Source: Ariolimax columbianus (lineage: Eukaryota; Mollusca; Gastropoda; Stylommatophora; Arionidae). From it: a stretch of DNA of 64,000 nt. Every line of letters starts with the position of its first letter. The stretch's first letter is position 1. The notes beneath the pieces are model-generated. The model ran no database searches. It was not told the DNA's origin and worked only from the letters and a program-made list of their open reading frames with translations. Made by a program: the position numbers and the translations under genes. The stretch spans positions 68,420,360 to 68,484,359 of the forward strand of contig JAVGWX010000007.1 of NCBI GenBank assembly GCA_036924085.1, given 5' to 3'. Positions 43,313 to 53,734 of this stretch are shown one piece after another.

Positions 43313-44594
43313 ATGTAAGAGAAACTTGCTGCATACAATCAATGAGTTAAGATTTGATTTAATTCGTATCTACGAATACTTTGCTGCCATATTGCCCCTG
43401 TAGACTACTTACTTGCTTGTCCATTCCCTATCAGCAAGAATATATGGCCACACGAAGCACCCTACAAAGATTAATAATGTGGGCAAATTATTTGAGCGCC
43501 GGCTGATATACCCGTTTCCATGTTCTCCTGCTTTTCAACTATTCTTCTCCAATGTTCGATGACATCGCATTTGGGTTCTGCTCCACCGCATTTCTGGTTA
43601 TAGTGTACCTTGTCTTCCAAGTAGAATGCATATGTTTGTTATCACATCAGGTCATCTGATATGAATAACTCGCCGTAGACATCTGTTGGTGAGAGCCTGA
43701 ACAGTGCTCGGCCTACTCTTAGCTACGCGCCAGGTTAGCGCAGGAAGATACGACCCAGTAACTGATGCTGACGGCGTGGGAATATCTGAATACCTCCAGG
43801 ATACCTGATACCTGCAGTAAATGGCGTGAGAGGAAGTCAGAAGTTGCAGTCCGACATTCGTTATAGAAATTCCTTTGGCTTTCTATAATTGACATCCTCA
43901 GATTGCTCATATCTTTGGACTATTTGCAAGCACATTACACTAGTGTTAAACTCACATGGCTTCATACTTTCATCCACCGTTATACACTAGTGTGAAATTC
44001 AAATGACTTCATACATTCATCCAATTTTTTGCACCAGTTGATGCCTTTACATGAAGCCTGTATTCGAACTTTTGCAGTGGCTGATCAGAATGAAAAAGTT
44101 TTTCTTTTTACACGAATAGATTGCCACCCCAAAGCACACCCCATCTTAGTCTCTTTTTACGACATGCTTGAAATGTGAAAGGGCACTACTCTGGTCCGAA
44201 TTTAATTGAGGTTTAGTTAATCTTGTCATTGGCAGAATTTTTCTTTTCGCTTTAAAGTATACATGTCTGTTTTTAAAAGCTTTTTTTTTTTTTAGCTTCT
44301 CTAGTTAGGGTCAAATCTTATATTTTAATATTCAGATACTTCCAGATTCGATAGAGAGCTGAACCTTACACTTTAATTATATTTTGTGCGCGACAATATT
44401 GTTATAAATTTGCACGGACAGAGACTAACAATATGCTCTTGTTGACTGCCACTTGTTTATTCGCGTGCGCAGCGTGTACACGCCACCTTCGTGTTTTTCG
44501 CCATTCTCAATCTGACTAGAGTTGGTCTCACCTTGCTTGACACCAGTGGACGTTTAGAACTTGTGGAATGTGAGTCCCTACCTTTTGGCGCATT
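43313..44594. other. Unassigned sequence
   Basis: About 1.3 kb. A minus frame near 43500-43640 (YLEDKVHYNQKCGGAEPKC) looks faintly protein-like, but I cannot assign it. A T run lies near 44280-44294. ATACACTAGTGTGAAATTCA-like text near 43935-44020 is duplicated. Confidence 0.4.
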
Positions 44595-44760
44595 TCGTTT
44601 ATTGAGAACCATCTACAGAGAACTGGGCATAACAGACTCAAGGGTCATCTTAACAACAAAATGAGGATTAGGACAGATGACAGGTGTTAATGTGGAGAGC
44701 ATACGAGGACCGTGGAACACATGCTGCATGCTCACATTAGAAGAGAGAGAACAATACCGG
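44595..44760 (+). mobile_element. Decayed Jockey-like LINE C-terminal block
   Basis: Plus frames read RTGHNRLKGHLNNKMRI, then C...C-G-E-H-T and VEHMLHAH, the same block order as YHLFNKLKI...C-x-C-G...AEHLLQNC in family L1J. It is distinct enough to be a different family. No tail was recognised. Confidence 0.6.
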
Positions 44761-44938
44761 CCTTGTGTGGCAGATAGCAGATACAAGATGTATGGAGATA
44801 AAACAACCTTACAAACAACGGTGTCCTTTATATAAGAAACCCGAACCTTGATCTGAGGATGTAAGAGACACAGGAACCTTGATCTGAGATTGAACAGAGA
44901 AGGAGTTTCTTGAGGATCAAGAGTCTTTATCTTTCAGA

Positions 44939-45076
44939 TATCGCGACCTTCGCGTGCGACACGCCGATCTTCGCGGACGACACGCTGACCTTGGCGGGCG
45001 ACACGCCGACCTACGCGTTCGACGCGCCGACCTACGCGCTCGACACGCCGACCTACGCGGGCGACCCGCCGAGCAC
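44939..45076. repeat. GC-rich 21-bp array, six units
   Basis: The unit contains GACACGCCGACCTACGCG. GC content is far above the surroundings, with many CpG. The plus frame encodes a seven-residue repeat (D-T-P-T-Y-A-x) inside a 66-codon ORF; the minus frame gives an Arg/Ser/Ala repeat. There is no start context or domain to support a protein. Confidence 0.9.
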
Positions 45077-45246
45077 TTGTAATACAAAAGAAAAAAAGGA
45101 AACGCTTTGAGAACCTTCAAGTGAAAAATGCTAGAAAATATATTTGTCATAAATGTAAACCGTTTTAGGATCCACACGCCTTTTTATTTCATATTTTGGG
45201 GTGAAACATAATGAGTGATTGACGTAAATTAACGTAACTAAATAAA

Positions 45247-45632
45247 TTTAACTGAAATAGTGGTCCACTGGGGTTTTTGTGGATGACAAGGACAAGAATA
45301 GCACCACTGCCTCACAGAGAGCATGTCATAAGAGATAACTAACTGTGCAATATGGCATAACATCGGCCAATAATGTTTAGTGGTTTCTTTAGAGCAGCAT
45401 AGATAGTGCCTAACGGGCTGCGAGTCTACTTTTCTCTCGTGTTTGAGTCTATTAAGATGGACTCACACATCGGTTAATCATCCACCACTGCACTTGATCC
45501 AACGCAATGGAGTAATAAGCTGCTCGAGCCTAGTCCGCTAAGCAGGAAATCCTCCTCCCGGATACACCCTGCTCACACCAGAGCTGGGACCTGCACATGG
45601 CATCCGCCCCCGGTAGAAGTACAGGTCGACTA
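45247..45632 (-). repeat. Repeat D copy, reverse orientation
   Basis: Reverse complement of the D sequence: GTGGTCCACTGGGGTTTTTG at the left end through AGTAGAAGTACAGGTCGACTAAGA at the right. Full length relative to 37765-38135. Confidence 0.8.
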
Positions 45633-45670
45633 AGAATTAATAATTAGTGTATACTTTTAAGTGCATTTTT

Positions 45671-45680
45671 AAATATAAGC
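45671..45680. repeat. Target-site duplication, left copy (AAATATAAGC)
   Basis: Exact 10-bp match to 46013-46022, outside both ends of the LINE tail. Confidence 0.9.
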
Positions 45681-46012
45681 TTCACAAAAAACGATGCATA
45701 TTACCAGCTGAACAGAAGAGAGCAGGCCGTGGTCTTCAGACTTCGCACAGGCCACAATAGACTGAGGTACCACCTATTCAACAAATTGAAGATAGGTGGC
45801 ACTGACGAATGCTCGTATGGTACCGGGAAAATGACCGCTGAACATTTTCTGCAAAACTGCCCGACATACGAGGACCAGAGAAAGCAGATGTGGCCATCAC
45901 CAGTGGCAACCACTAGACAAGCTAAATGGCAGTGTCGATAGCCTCAGGATGACCGCTGCTTTTTTCGAAAAAAATAAAGGTTGACGTCTGACAGCGTACG
46001 AAGAAGAAGAAG
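45681..46012 (+). mobile_element. Family L1J 3' fragment with TSD
   Basis: 332 bp, nearly identical to 6295-6620. Encodes VVFRLRTGHNRLRYHLFNKL, then TDECSYGTGK (one metal-binding Cys replaced by Tyr) and AEHFLQNCP. It then reads TGACAGCGTACGAAGAAGAA and ends in the GAA tail beside the right duplication. A frameshift near 45910 breaks the frame. Confidence 0.92.
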
Positions 46013-46064
46013 AAATATAAGCATTTTACTATTTTTATTTTATTGTGATCCGTTAACGTCATTT

Positions 46065-46150
46065 CTAATTATCTCTCACTATCTCTCTCTATCTCTCTCT
46101 CTCTCTTCCCCTCCCTTCCTCTCTCTCTTCCTCCTCCCTTCCTCTCACGC
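46065..46150. repeat. CT-rich microsatellite
   Basis: Pyrimidine tract of CTCTCT and CCTTCC blocks. Confidence 0.85.
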
Positions 46151-46474
46151 AAAAAAAACAATAATTCAAATTCTTTCAATCTCATATGTGCGACCTTAGC
46201 CACCATGTGTACATGAATTTCACGCAATACAGAAGTGCCTTTGTTGAGCTTAACACCCTGACTAAGTCAGGCCTGGTTAGTCTTGTCGTGTGCGAGCTAG
46301 GCGAGTTTAAACAGGTGTTTGTCCTTGATGTTACCTTTTACTCTGTATTCTGTCTACGCCGTTTGTTTTCTTTACTTTTCCCGTGTTCTGGTAAAGTTTA
46401 ATTTGTGGGACCCGCTAGTAAAGATAATAAACCCAAATTCATCTCCACCACAGACTTGTAAAAGTTCACATACA

Positions 46475-46605
46475 TTTGTGTGTGTGGATGGGGGTGGGGG
46501 AGGGGGGGGGGGGTTGCATGTGTGTGTGATTGTGCGGGCGGGTTTTGTATGTGGGTGTGGTGTGTTGGTTGGTGTGTGTGTGTTTTTTGGTTTGTTTTTT
46601 TAAAG
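46475..46605. repeat. G/GT-rich low-complexity tract
   Basis: GTGTGTGG, a run of about ten G near 46504-46513, and more GT repeats. The open frames over it (Gly/Val/Cys or Pro/His/Thr-rich) are by-products. Confidence 0.85.
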
Positions 46606-47334
46606 GCGACGGGGATAGAAAGATTTGCAACAGGTGTGCTAGCATTAAACCCATCAAAACCCCACTGTAGAACACAATAATGCGCCTCATCATGAGATTT
46701 GATGGGAGTTTTTATTGTCGTTAAAATGCGTGGCATGTTGTGTTTATAAATTTCGAAAGGTTATACTTTGTTAATACAGTTCCTATACTAGAGATATTCC
46801 TTTTCAGCATAATTTAATTGACATTTCCAAATATATTGATATATTGCAACACTTATTTGGTAGAATGGGTTGGGTCACTGACAGTTCTTTGTCCTAGGTG
46901 TCCTTTGAACTTTTTGATTGTCACTGTGAAATTCTTCCATCGATGTTGTTACCGAAGCTACGCCAGTTCTCACAGTGTACGAATGTTCTCTGGGGGTGAG
47001 TTTTTAGTTGCTTTTCTTACATCCTAGTACGCACTGAAGAAGGTGTTCTTAGATATTCATCATGTAGTGCAGTGCTGGTCTTCTTAAGCAGGGTTACCCC
47101 TGACAGAATGAAAGTGTCGGTCCCCACCCGGTTGGTCAGGATGCTGTAACACGTCTGTTTCTTGGTACACTACGTAGACGTGAATCAAGGCCTTGGTCAG
47201 TATGCTGGCCCTGACTTGAACTTTCACATTTATATAGACAACCACAGCGTGAACTAGGCACATCAGAGACGGCAGGCATTCGATGGCCAAACCAGAGCTG
47301 AATCGCGTCGTTCACTGTTGCATTCAATTATAAA
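46606..47334. other. Unassigned spacer
   Basis: No gene recognised. ATGCTGGCCCTGACTTG and GTTGGTCAGGATGCTGTAAC near 47137-47215 recall the repeat G segment only faintly. Confidence 0.35.
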
Positions 47335-47339
47335 AGTAC

Positions 47340-48300
47340 GAGGGGACTTCAAATGTAAGCCTTCAATATATTTTTTGGGTCAATTTATTCTGAAAAAGGG
47401 AAACACGGCTATTATTTGTCTAAGTAGTCACCATTGCGTTTAAAACAAGTCCTCCAGCGTCAATTAAGTGCATGGATTCCTGTAGAAAAAAATATCTTTG
47501 TCGCGTATGTTACCACGCAAGCACCACCTGCTGGAATTCTAAATCGGACTTGAACTTTTTTCCTACCAATGCCTCTTGTAGTCGTCCAAAGGTATGGTGA
47601 GTGCGACAGATGCTGTAGATACTGAAAGAGGAAGTCCTCCATTGTTGCAGAAGTTGCACGGGCAGTATGGGGTCAAGCATTGTCATATTGCAAAAGGACA
47701 CCTTAACTAAGAATTCCACGTCGTTTAGATTTGATTTGTATAAGATGATTCCTGATAAGATTTGTATACGTGGCACTAAGGAGAGTGTCCTCCTGGGCAT
47801 GTAGTGATCTAAAATAACGCCTCCTTCATCCCAAAAGAGAGTCAGCATATACTTCACTGCAGATTACCGGGTGCGAAACTTTTTTCGATTTCGGCGAGGA
47901 TGGATGGCACTATTCCTTGCTCGCTCTCTTTGTTTGAGGCTCGTGGTAGTGAACCCAGGTTTCTTCTTCTTCTTCTTTCGTTCGCTTTAAAATATTGTCT
48001 ACATCTGCAATGGTGTCTCCTGTACAAACCTCACCGTCCTCCGCAGCTCACACATAGGTTCAAACCCAGGTTTCATCTCCAGCAAACAATTCTTGCTAGG
48101 AAACCATCAACCCAGGTTTCATCTCCAGCAAACAATTCTTGCTAGGAAACGATCACCTTCTGTTTCAAATGTTCCCGACTGGCATTAGCGCCTCACTATT
48201 TCAATTCTGTAGTAAGCTGCTGTAGCACCCATCTTGGAGACACTTTCTGATAGCGTTCTACATCACAGAGATGATGTGGTGTATTGAACCTTGAGGAAAA
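47340..48300 (-). pseudogene. mariner transposase, catalytic part (dead)
   Basis: KVSPRWVLQQLTTELK, then the first catalytic Asp block ELFAGDETWV, TWVHYHEPQTKRASKE, MLTLFWDEGGVILDHYMPRR, the second Asp block LQYDNA*PHTARAT (TGA replacing Arg), MEDFLFQYLQHLSHSPY, and FGRLQEALVGKKFKSDLEFQ. About ten codons that should hold the third catalytic Asp (the usual PDLAPSDYH region) are missing near 47590. Stops, the deletion and two insertions make it inactive. Confidence 0.85.
47952..48074 (-). mobile_element. 99-bp LINE tail inserted beside the mariner catalytic Asp codon
   Basis: The insert 47964-48062 is flanked by 12-bp copies AACCCAGGTTTC (47952-47963 and 48063-48074). On minus it ends GCGAACGAAAGAAGAAGAAG, a GAA tail. 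One frame before it reads CELRRTVRFVQETPLQM, like the last residues of a Jockey-type pol. The target codes for GDETWV of the transposase. Confidence 0.8.
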
Positions 48301-48309
48301 TCCAGATGT
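48301..48309. repeat. Target-site duplication, left copy (TCCAGATGT)
   Basis: Exact 9-bp match at 49185-49193, bounding the RTE-like LINE in the mariner. Confidence 0.85.
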
Positions 48310-49184
48310 TCAGTTCAATTCATCCCGTAACCCATCAGGTCGTTTGGGCAAGCATGAAGACACTCCCAAAATCCCACGCCATCCCTCTCTGTCTGTCGCC
48401 GCCTGACGCATCTCACCGGGACGAAGGCCTGACCACTCAGTGATGTTGTCCACCCATCTCTTCCTTGGACGTCCTCGTCCTCTCTGTTCCGGTACGGAAC
48501 CAAAGAGTATCGAGTTGGTAATTCCGTTGGACCTCGCGACGTGCCCGCACCAGGCCATCTTTCGTCTTTTGATAGCTGTGAACAGATCTTCAAAAGGACC
48601 AATAGCGTCTTCAACTCTCTGACGAATTTCTACGTTCGTGACACGATCTTTATTTGTAACATTCAGGAGTTTTCTATAGCACCTCATTTCCATTGCCTGT
48701 ATCCTGTCCTGTATATCTGCTGTAAGGGTCCAGGTCTTGCAGGCATACATAAATATTGATAGCACCAAAGAGCGCATTAGTCTAACTTTTATGCCGAGGG
48801 CGAACCGCTTGTCTTGCCATGTAGGTTTCAGCCTAGTCAGCGCCGCTGTTTGTGCTATTCTTGCAATTACCTCTGGCTTCGATCCCTCTTTGCTGATCAA
48901 CGATCCCAGATATTTGAAACGTTTTACCACCTCAAGTTCCTGCCCATTTGCCTCTATTACAGATTTAAACCCTGCTACGTTATTGGTCATGAGCTTTGTT
49001 TTATCTACATTTATTTCCATACCAAAACTCAGGGCCGTTCTATCCAATCTACCAATCAACTCCTGGAGTTCCCTTTCTGTGCCTGCCAATACATCAATAT
49101 CATCAGCAAATCGGAAGTTTGTGATAAGCCTGTCACCTATTTTAACCGTGCCAACATGTCCTTTTACGGTCGTCTCCATTATTC
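48310..49184 (-). mobile_element. RTE-like LINE copy inside the mariner
   Basis: 875 bp, one uninterrupted frame: METTVKGHVGTVKIGDRLIT, NFRFADDIDVLAGTE, EVVKRFKYLGSLISKEG, LVLSIFMYACKTWTLTADIQ, RKMAWCGHVARSNG, GRGRPRKRWVDN and RPDGLRDELN to a TGA at the very last base triplet. 5' truncation falls just ahead of the FADD box, so motifs A and B are gone. An ORF of 332 codons starts in mariner sequence (MEVQYGDTRLSIQQVCES) and is a chimera. Same family as 13814-15167, but better preserved. Confidence 0.88.
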
Positions 49185-49193
49185 TCCAGATGT

Positions 49194-49420
49194 ACGCAAG
49201 TTTATTCACAATCAATCGGCGATTTTCCTTTACGAGGCTGTTTACGGCAGCGATCGACTCACACACTTGTTGGATTGAAAGACGTGTATCACCGTACTGG
49301 ACCTCCATTCCCCGATGAATTTCTAAGTTTCACCGTTTCTCTGCTAAAAACGGATAGCAGAACGCTGAACCTTTTTGGTGCATGTCAATAGTGGGACGGC
49401 CATGTTTTAATTGCAATGAT
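49194..49420 (-). pseudogene. mariner transposase, N-terminal helix-turn-helix part
   Basis: DTRLSIQQVCESIAAVNSLV and ENRRLIVNKLAYI match the paired-domain-like helix-turn-helix region of mariner transposases. Upstream codons read RNSSGN/LEIHRG in broken frames. It is separated from the catalytic part by the LINE. Confidence 0.65.
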
Positions 49421-49504
49421 GATGTCATGTTGTTCGTATCCACCGTGGCGCCACGCGAAGGACACTCTTGACCTCTTTAGCAACTATATTGACACGTAAC
49501 AATA

Positions 49505-49720
49505 CAAAGGCATGGTTTTTCTAATTTCTATTGCACTTTGTTGTTGGACTTTCTCAATTGTATGACTAATGAGCACGATGTCGTTTGCAAATCGTAAATG
49601 GATGAGCCACTCGCCGCCTACCTTTATTTACACCTGTATTGATCCAATTTAATTGTTTTAAAATCTCTTCGAAAGCCGATATAAATAGCTTTTAATAGAT
49701 GTTGTCGGCCTCTCGGAATC
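49505..49720 (-). mobile_element. Small LINE RT palm fragment
   Basis: The minus frames read LFISAFEEILKQLNWINTGV and GEWLIHLRFANDIVLISHTI, the region around the catalytic box, with FAND in place of FADD. Both flanks are lost. Confidence 0.7.
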
Positions 49721-49949
49721 TTCTTCTTATCGGAACATTTATTGTGCGATGGTATAACCTGATGGCTGTATTGCATAATATAGAACCTAAAGATTATATA
49801 TATTTATATTAAACACTGTCGTTGTGGTGTATTTTCTCCATTGTTGTAGGCCGTCGATGGAATGTATGTCTGAGAAATAAAGATCGTTTTCCGCTGCAGT
49901 AGCCACACAGGATACTATTGTTATTTTTATGTAACATATTGTTTTTAAA
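49721..49949. other. Unassigned spacer
   Basis: AT-rich, no recognised feature. Confidence 0.3.
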
Positions 49950-50170
49950 GTTGATGGAGTGTGTGGCCAAGCGGTTTGGATCCCATTAAGAGACACAACG
50001 GTCTAGAGAGAACAGTGATGGGAGGTATGGTGCCAGGCAAAAGAGGAAGGGGTAACCAAGAAGATGGCACCAAGATATCCAGGAATGCCTGGGTATGACT
50101 GGCGGAGGCTAGCGTTTTGGCAAGGGAACGAGTTTCTTTCAGACAGACTGTGATGGGAACGACGTTCTAT
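49950..50170 (+). mobile_element. LINE C-terminal fragment
   Basis: Collinear with the end of the LINE at 227-560: RDTTV and GGMVPGKRGRG, then GACTGGCGGAGGCTAGCG and GGGAACGAGTTTCTTTCAGA. Frameshifted. The last 60 bp match 230-290 almost base for base. Confidence 0.65.
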
Positions 50171-51284
50171 AAAGGACATGCTACATGCAGGGGTTTAAAT
50201 ACCAGGTATATTTTTATACTTCTAACAAAGGTGAAATAAAAAAAACCTATCCTGCCCCTTATGTGGTGAATACATGGGCGAGCTGCTTTTATTCCATACT
50301 ATATTATTACTATATAACACCCCGAAACCAGCCGGTGGATTCCTGTCGTAATGACAATTTCTTCTCTCACCCCCCCCCCCCCCCCCCCTTCCCCCTTTTC
50401 CAGGAATTTAGAACCAAAGTTCAATTGGGCAAGTACGCGGTGTCCAAAATCTCTCGGCCACCCGTTATTCACACTCCACGACAGTAGCCACGATAAGACT
50501 GTCCATCCTCCGGTCAAAACACAAACACTGGATTTTACAGCCGTTCGACCCGCATGGACATTCTAGGTCAAGTGTGACTCACCAGCGAGGTGGAAACCCA
50601 GGCCTGGGTACCCGGGTAAGCCTGACGGAACGTTGGGTCTCTTCCGCCGAAAGCTCAGCACTGATCAAGCCAGGTAGTGACCGGTCTGGCGGCTCCTCTA
50701 AGATTTGGACTATTCCACACATCGAGCAGTAAGGGTCGTGGGGCTCCAACCAGAAACAGGTTTGTCAATAGTCGACTGATCGAGAGCACGCCATTAAACC
50801 TTCTTAGTGTCGGCATGTGAAGTCGGATTTGTTCGGTCTGTGTCAGTGTGATACGATTTTGATCAAACGTGGGCTTGTATACACAACACGCGTGTTCGTG
50901 GTGATATGTGTGAGAAGTGCGCTAGGCGGGGCGCTGCGTCACTATCTCACACGGAAAGCATTTTCCCGTGAGCTTACAACACTAGCTGGTATGTGAATAT
51001 ACATAATGTGTGTTAAGGGAACGTAATTTTCACTGGTTGAATTCATCGGAGCAGGTGTTGTTTTTATATGTAGATCATACACTTTTATGCGTGATACTTT
51101 TACTGCATGTTACTCGTCATCATTGTGTACTGTGCTGAAGGCGTTTTTGGTCATGGGTCTCCACAGGGCTCACTAGTCAGTGTTTAATTCTGCCGTTAAC
51201 CGTCTTCCATGCTATGATGGTAAATCGTTAATCTTCTTCTTTATTTATGTTATCGTCCTCTATTGTTAATCCGAGCAGGGTCTG
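50171..51284. other. Unassigned sequence with C run
   Basis: About 18 C near 50371-50388. GC-richer stretch 50570-50840 (GGCCTGGGTACCCGGGTAAG, GTGACCGGTCTGGCGG) that I cannot assign. No supported ORF. Confidence 0.4.
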
Positions 51285-51450
51285 TCACAGATGAGAAAGG
51301 TAAGGGTAATAGCATTGTAGACATTGCTATCGGGGATGAAGTGTTGAAAAGACTGCATGCCACCAGGTCTCAGCTTTTTTCTTAATGGACATGGCTAGCT
51401 CCCTTCTTCACTTTCCCTAATTGTAAGTCAAGTATACAGTAACAGCTGGG
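51285..51450 (-). mobile_element. SINE-C body copy
   Basis: AGACATTGCTATCGGGGATG, AAGTGTTGAAAAGACTGCAT and CTAGCTCCCTTCTTCACTTT (plus) align with 32120-32230 and 20012-20145. The tRNA-like head was not found. Confidence 0.55.
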
Positions 51451-52043
51451 TAGACTGAGGCAAATTTAGATCTTCTAGTTTTCTTCTAATACTAGCAGAC
51501 TAATCCAAACTCGAAGTTTGTGGATTATGTCGCATGTGCAATTGTCGATAGTCTCTACTCTGAGCGATTACGCCACGCTATGACTCAACAAATAGACTCG
51601 TACTAGTCAGACGTAGGTCTACCGGCGATCTCTGTGTTGTACATTCCATTGTGTCTGAAGTTGATTCGTTGCGTGAATACGCTTACCCTCGCAGCCTTGA
51701 CCTATATCATACAAACATCTGGAGGGACCTGCCGACGCACACATGTTTGCGGCATGACAATCACATACTGCTTTCTGTTTGTTTACTTCCGGTCGCATTC
51801 GAAACATCATTTTTAGATCTGCCGTAACCGTTATTCTGTGGCCGGTGTATTTTTGCTCTCCCAAACTGCTCTCAGAAAGGGAACTAATTACAAAATGTCT
51901 GCCAAAGTCAATCGCACTGTATTGTAAAGCGCAAAACATTGTACATCGTACTCTGCCTTAGCGAACAAGGGGGGAAATGCTTTTCTTCCACTTTCTTTCA
52001 GTGTTCTCCGTTACTTTTATTATTCATTCCTTCCCAGTGTGTG
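51451..52043. other. Unassigned spacer
   Basis: No recognised feature. The 106-codon minus frame (51619-51939) has no domain. Confidence 0.35.
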
Positions 52044-52532
52044 CTTGCGTTTTAATTCACCCTAAATAGAGTTCCCTGTGTTCAAATTGTAAGTCACGGA
52101 ACATTCCATTTCTGGTTAAGGGGAGGAGTGGTCGATTCATTTTATTTTAAATAAATAAGTTAAAACTTTTATAAAAGCAGAAGTGTAGAAACGACGGTTA
52201 CACTCGGTTTTGCGAAGCGTTAGGGCTATGTTTAGGATTAGGTTAGGGTTAAGGCTAGATAACATGGTTGGTAATGCATCGTCTGACAACACGGATACCA
52301 TGCTGCTGCAGAAGCTAGATGATACTCTCCTTATCATGAATCAACGTTGACAGATTCAAGAAAATCATTACTAAGACGATAGGAATAAGAGGTAGAAATT
52401 CTTGTCTATTCTCGAAGAATGTTTGGCATCCCCCACCAGTTAAAAAAACGGACTATTATGTGATGCACTACCTTAATTTATGTGCTAAATAATATATATT
52501 TGTTTTATTTGGGGCGAATTATGACGCAAGTA
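52044..52532. mobile_element. MITE copy 2
   Basis: 487 bp (52044-52530). Left end CTTGCGTTTTAATTCACCCT, right end GGGGCGAATTATGACGCAAG followed by TA. The left flank is TG instead of TA, probably a later change. The inside is collinear with 17477-17975, including GTTAGGGCTATGTTTAGGAT and ACATGGTTGGTAATGCATCG. The same orientation as copy 1 is inferred from the internal tract. Confidence 0.85.
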
Positions 52533-52545
52533 CCCAGTTTTCTCC

Positions 52546-53185
52546 TACCAATAAGTTGTGAGCCATTCCCATGTATTTTCTGTAGCATTGGGCCAATGTC
52601 ATGTATTTCCTGTAGCATTGGGCCAATGTCATGTACTTCCATTAAGCTGTGTGCCAGAATTACGTATTTCCAGTAAGCTGTGAGCCAGTGTCATATATTT
52701 TCAGTAGATATGGGGCAATGTCATGTATTTCCAATAAGCTGTGGACCAGAATCATGTATTTCCAATAAGCTGTAGGCCAGAATCATGTATTTCCAATAAG
52801 CTGTAGGCCAGAATCATGTATTTCCAGCATGTTAGGAGTCAGTGTAAAGTGGTTCCAGTAAGCTGTTAGCCAATGTAAAGTGGTTCTAGTAAGTCGTGGG
52901 CAGTATAAAGCGTTTCTAGTAAGCTGTGGGCCAATGTAAAGTGTTTACAATAAGCTGTGGGCCAATGTAAAGTGTTTACAATAAGCTGTGGGCTAATGTA
53001 AAGTGTTTACAATAAGCTGTGGGCCAATGTTGAGTGTTTCCAGTGAGCTGTGGGCCAATGTTTAGTGTTTTCAGTGAGCTGTGGGCCAATGTTGAGTGTT
53101 TTCAGTGAGCTGTGGGCCAATGTTGAGTGTTTTCAGTGAGCTGTGGGCCAATGTTGAGTGTTTCCAGTACGCTGTGGGACCGTTG
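52546..53185. repeat. Minisatellite, about 31-bp unit, about 20 copies
   Basis: The unit contains AATAAGCTGTGGGCCAATGT followed by CATGTATTTCC (left) or AAAGTGTTTACA / TGAGTGTTTTCAG (right): three subfamilies in blocks along the array. Confidence 0.93.
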
Positions 53186-53734
53186 AGAGCTTTTATTATG
53201 TGAGGTTTGTTAGACTCAAGTGTGTGAGTTTCTTTGAGATGGGGGTGTTGTTAGACCCAACTGTGATAGCTGTTATAATGCCGGGTAGCCAGTTTCCTTG
53301 CTCTATATTGCGCCTTCCCTAACAATAACAGAGTTGAATTAGTTGTTCATTTACAGCTGAGTAAGCTGTGGCGTCCAGCTGTAAAGTATTGCACTTGGTC
53401 CGTTTTGCTGAGAGAGGCTAGAAAGAGCGCTGATGATTAGAAGAAAACATTTCTTCTCTCATAGTTGATTTTATAAATCACTTCCCAGTTGTAATGTCAA
53501 GGGTTTCCCCTAAAATATGGGATTTCCGATATTTTCTTGTCAAATATGGATTGTTGGTTTGTTTTTTGTTTTTGTTTTTTGTTTTTTGTGGTTTTTTGTT
53601 TTTTTAACATAATATAATTACAAATTTGAATCTGGGAAGCTGGATCTACAAATGGAAGTTCAAAGTATTTCATAAAGTATTTTTCTATCATTTTTTTTCT
53701 GCGGGTTCTAGTGAGGGATGAGGTGCTAATGACG
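53186..53734. other. Unassigned spacer
   Basis: CCAGTTTCCTTGCTCT and CCTTCCCTAAC near 53290-53325 recall the SINE-C 3' part faintly. T/G-rich homopolymer stretches near 53545-53605. No gene. Confidence 0.4.

Larger units (their letters stand above)
47335..49420 (-). mobile_element. mariner-like DNA transposon with nested insertions
   Basis: A Tc1/mariner-type transposase read on minus. The left end TACGAGGGGACTTCAAATGT looks like a mariner terminal repeat. The matching right terminal repeat was not found, so the right limit is approximate. Inside lie an RTE-like LINE (48310-49184), a 99-bp LINE tail (47964-48062) and a 46-bp tandem duplication (48064-48155). Confidence 0.8.

Noticed and set aside
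44910..45110. 66-codon ORF as a secreted or repeat protein
   Set aside because: No signal peptide or domain. The ORF depends on the 21-bp array.
48310..49308. 332-codon ORF as a single host gene
   Set aside because: The first part is mariner helix-turn-helix sequence and the rest is LINE RT, with a target-site duplication at the junction.
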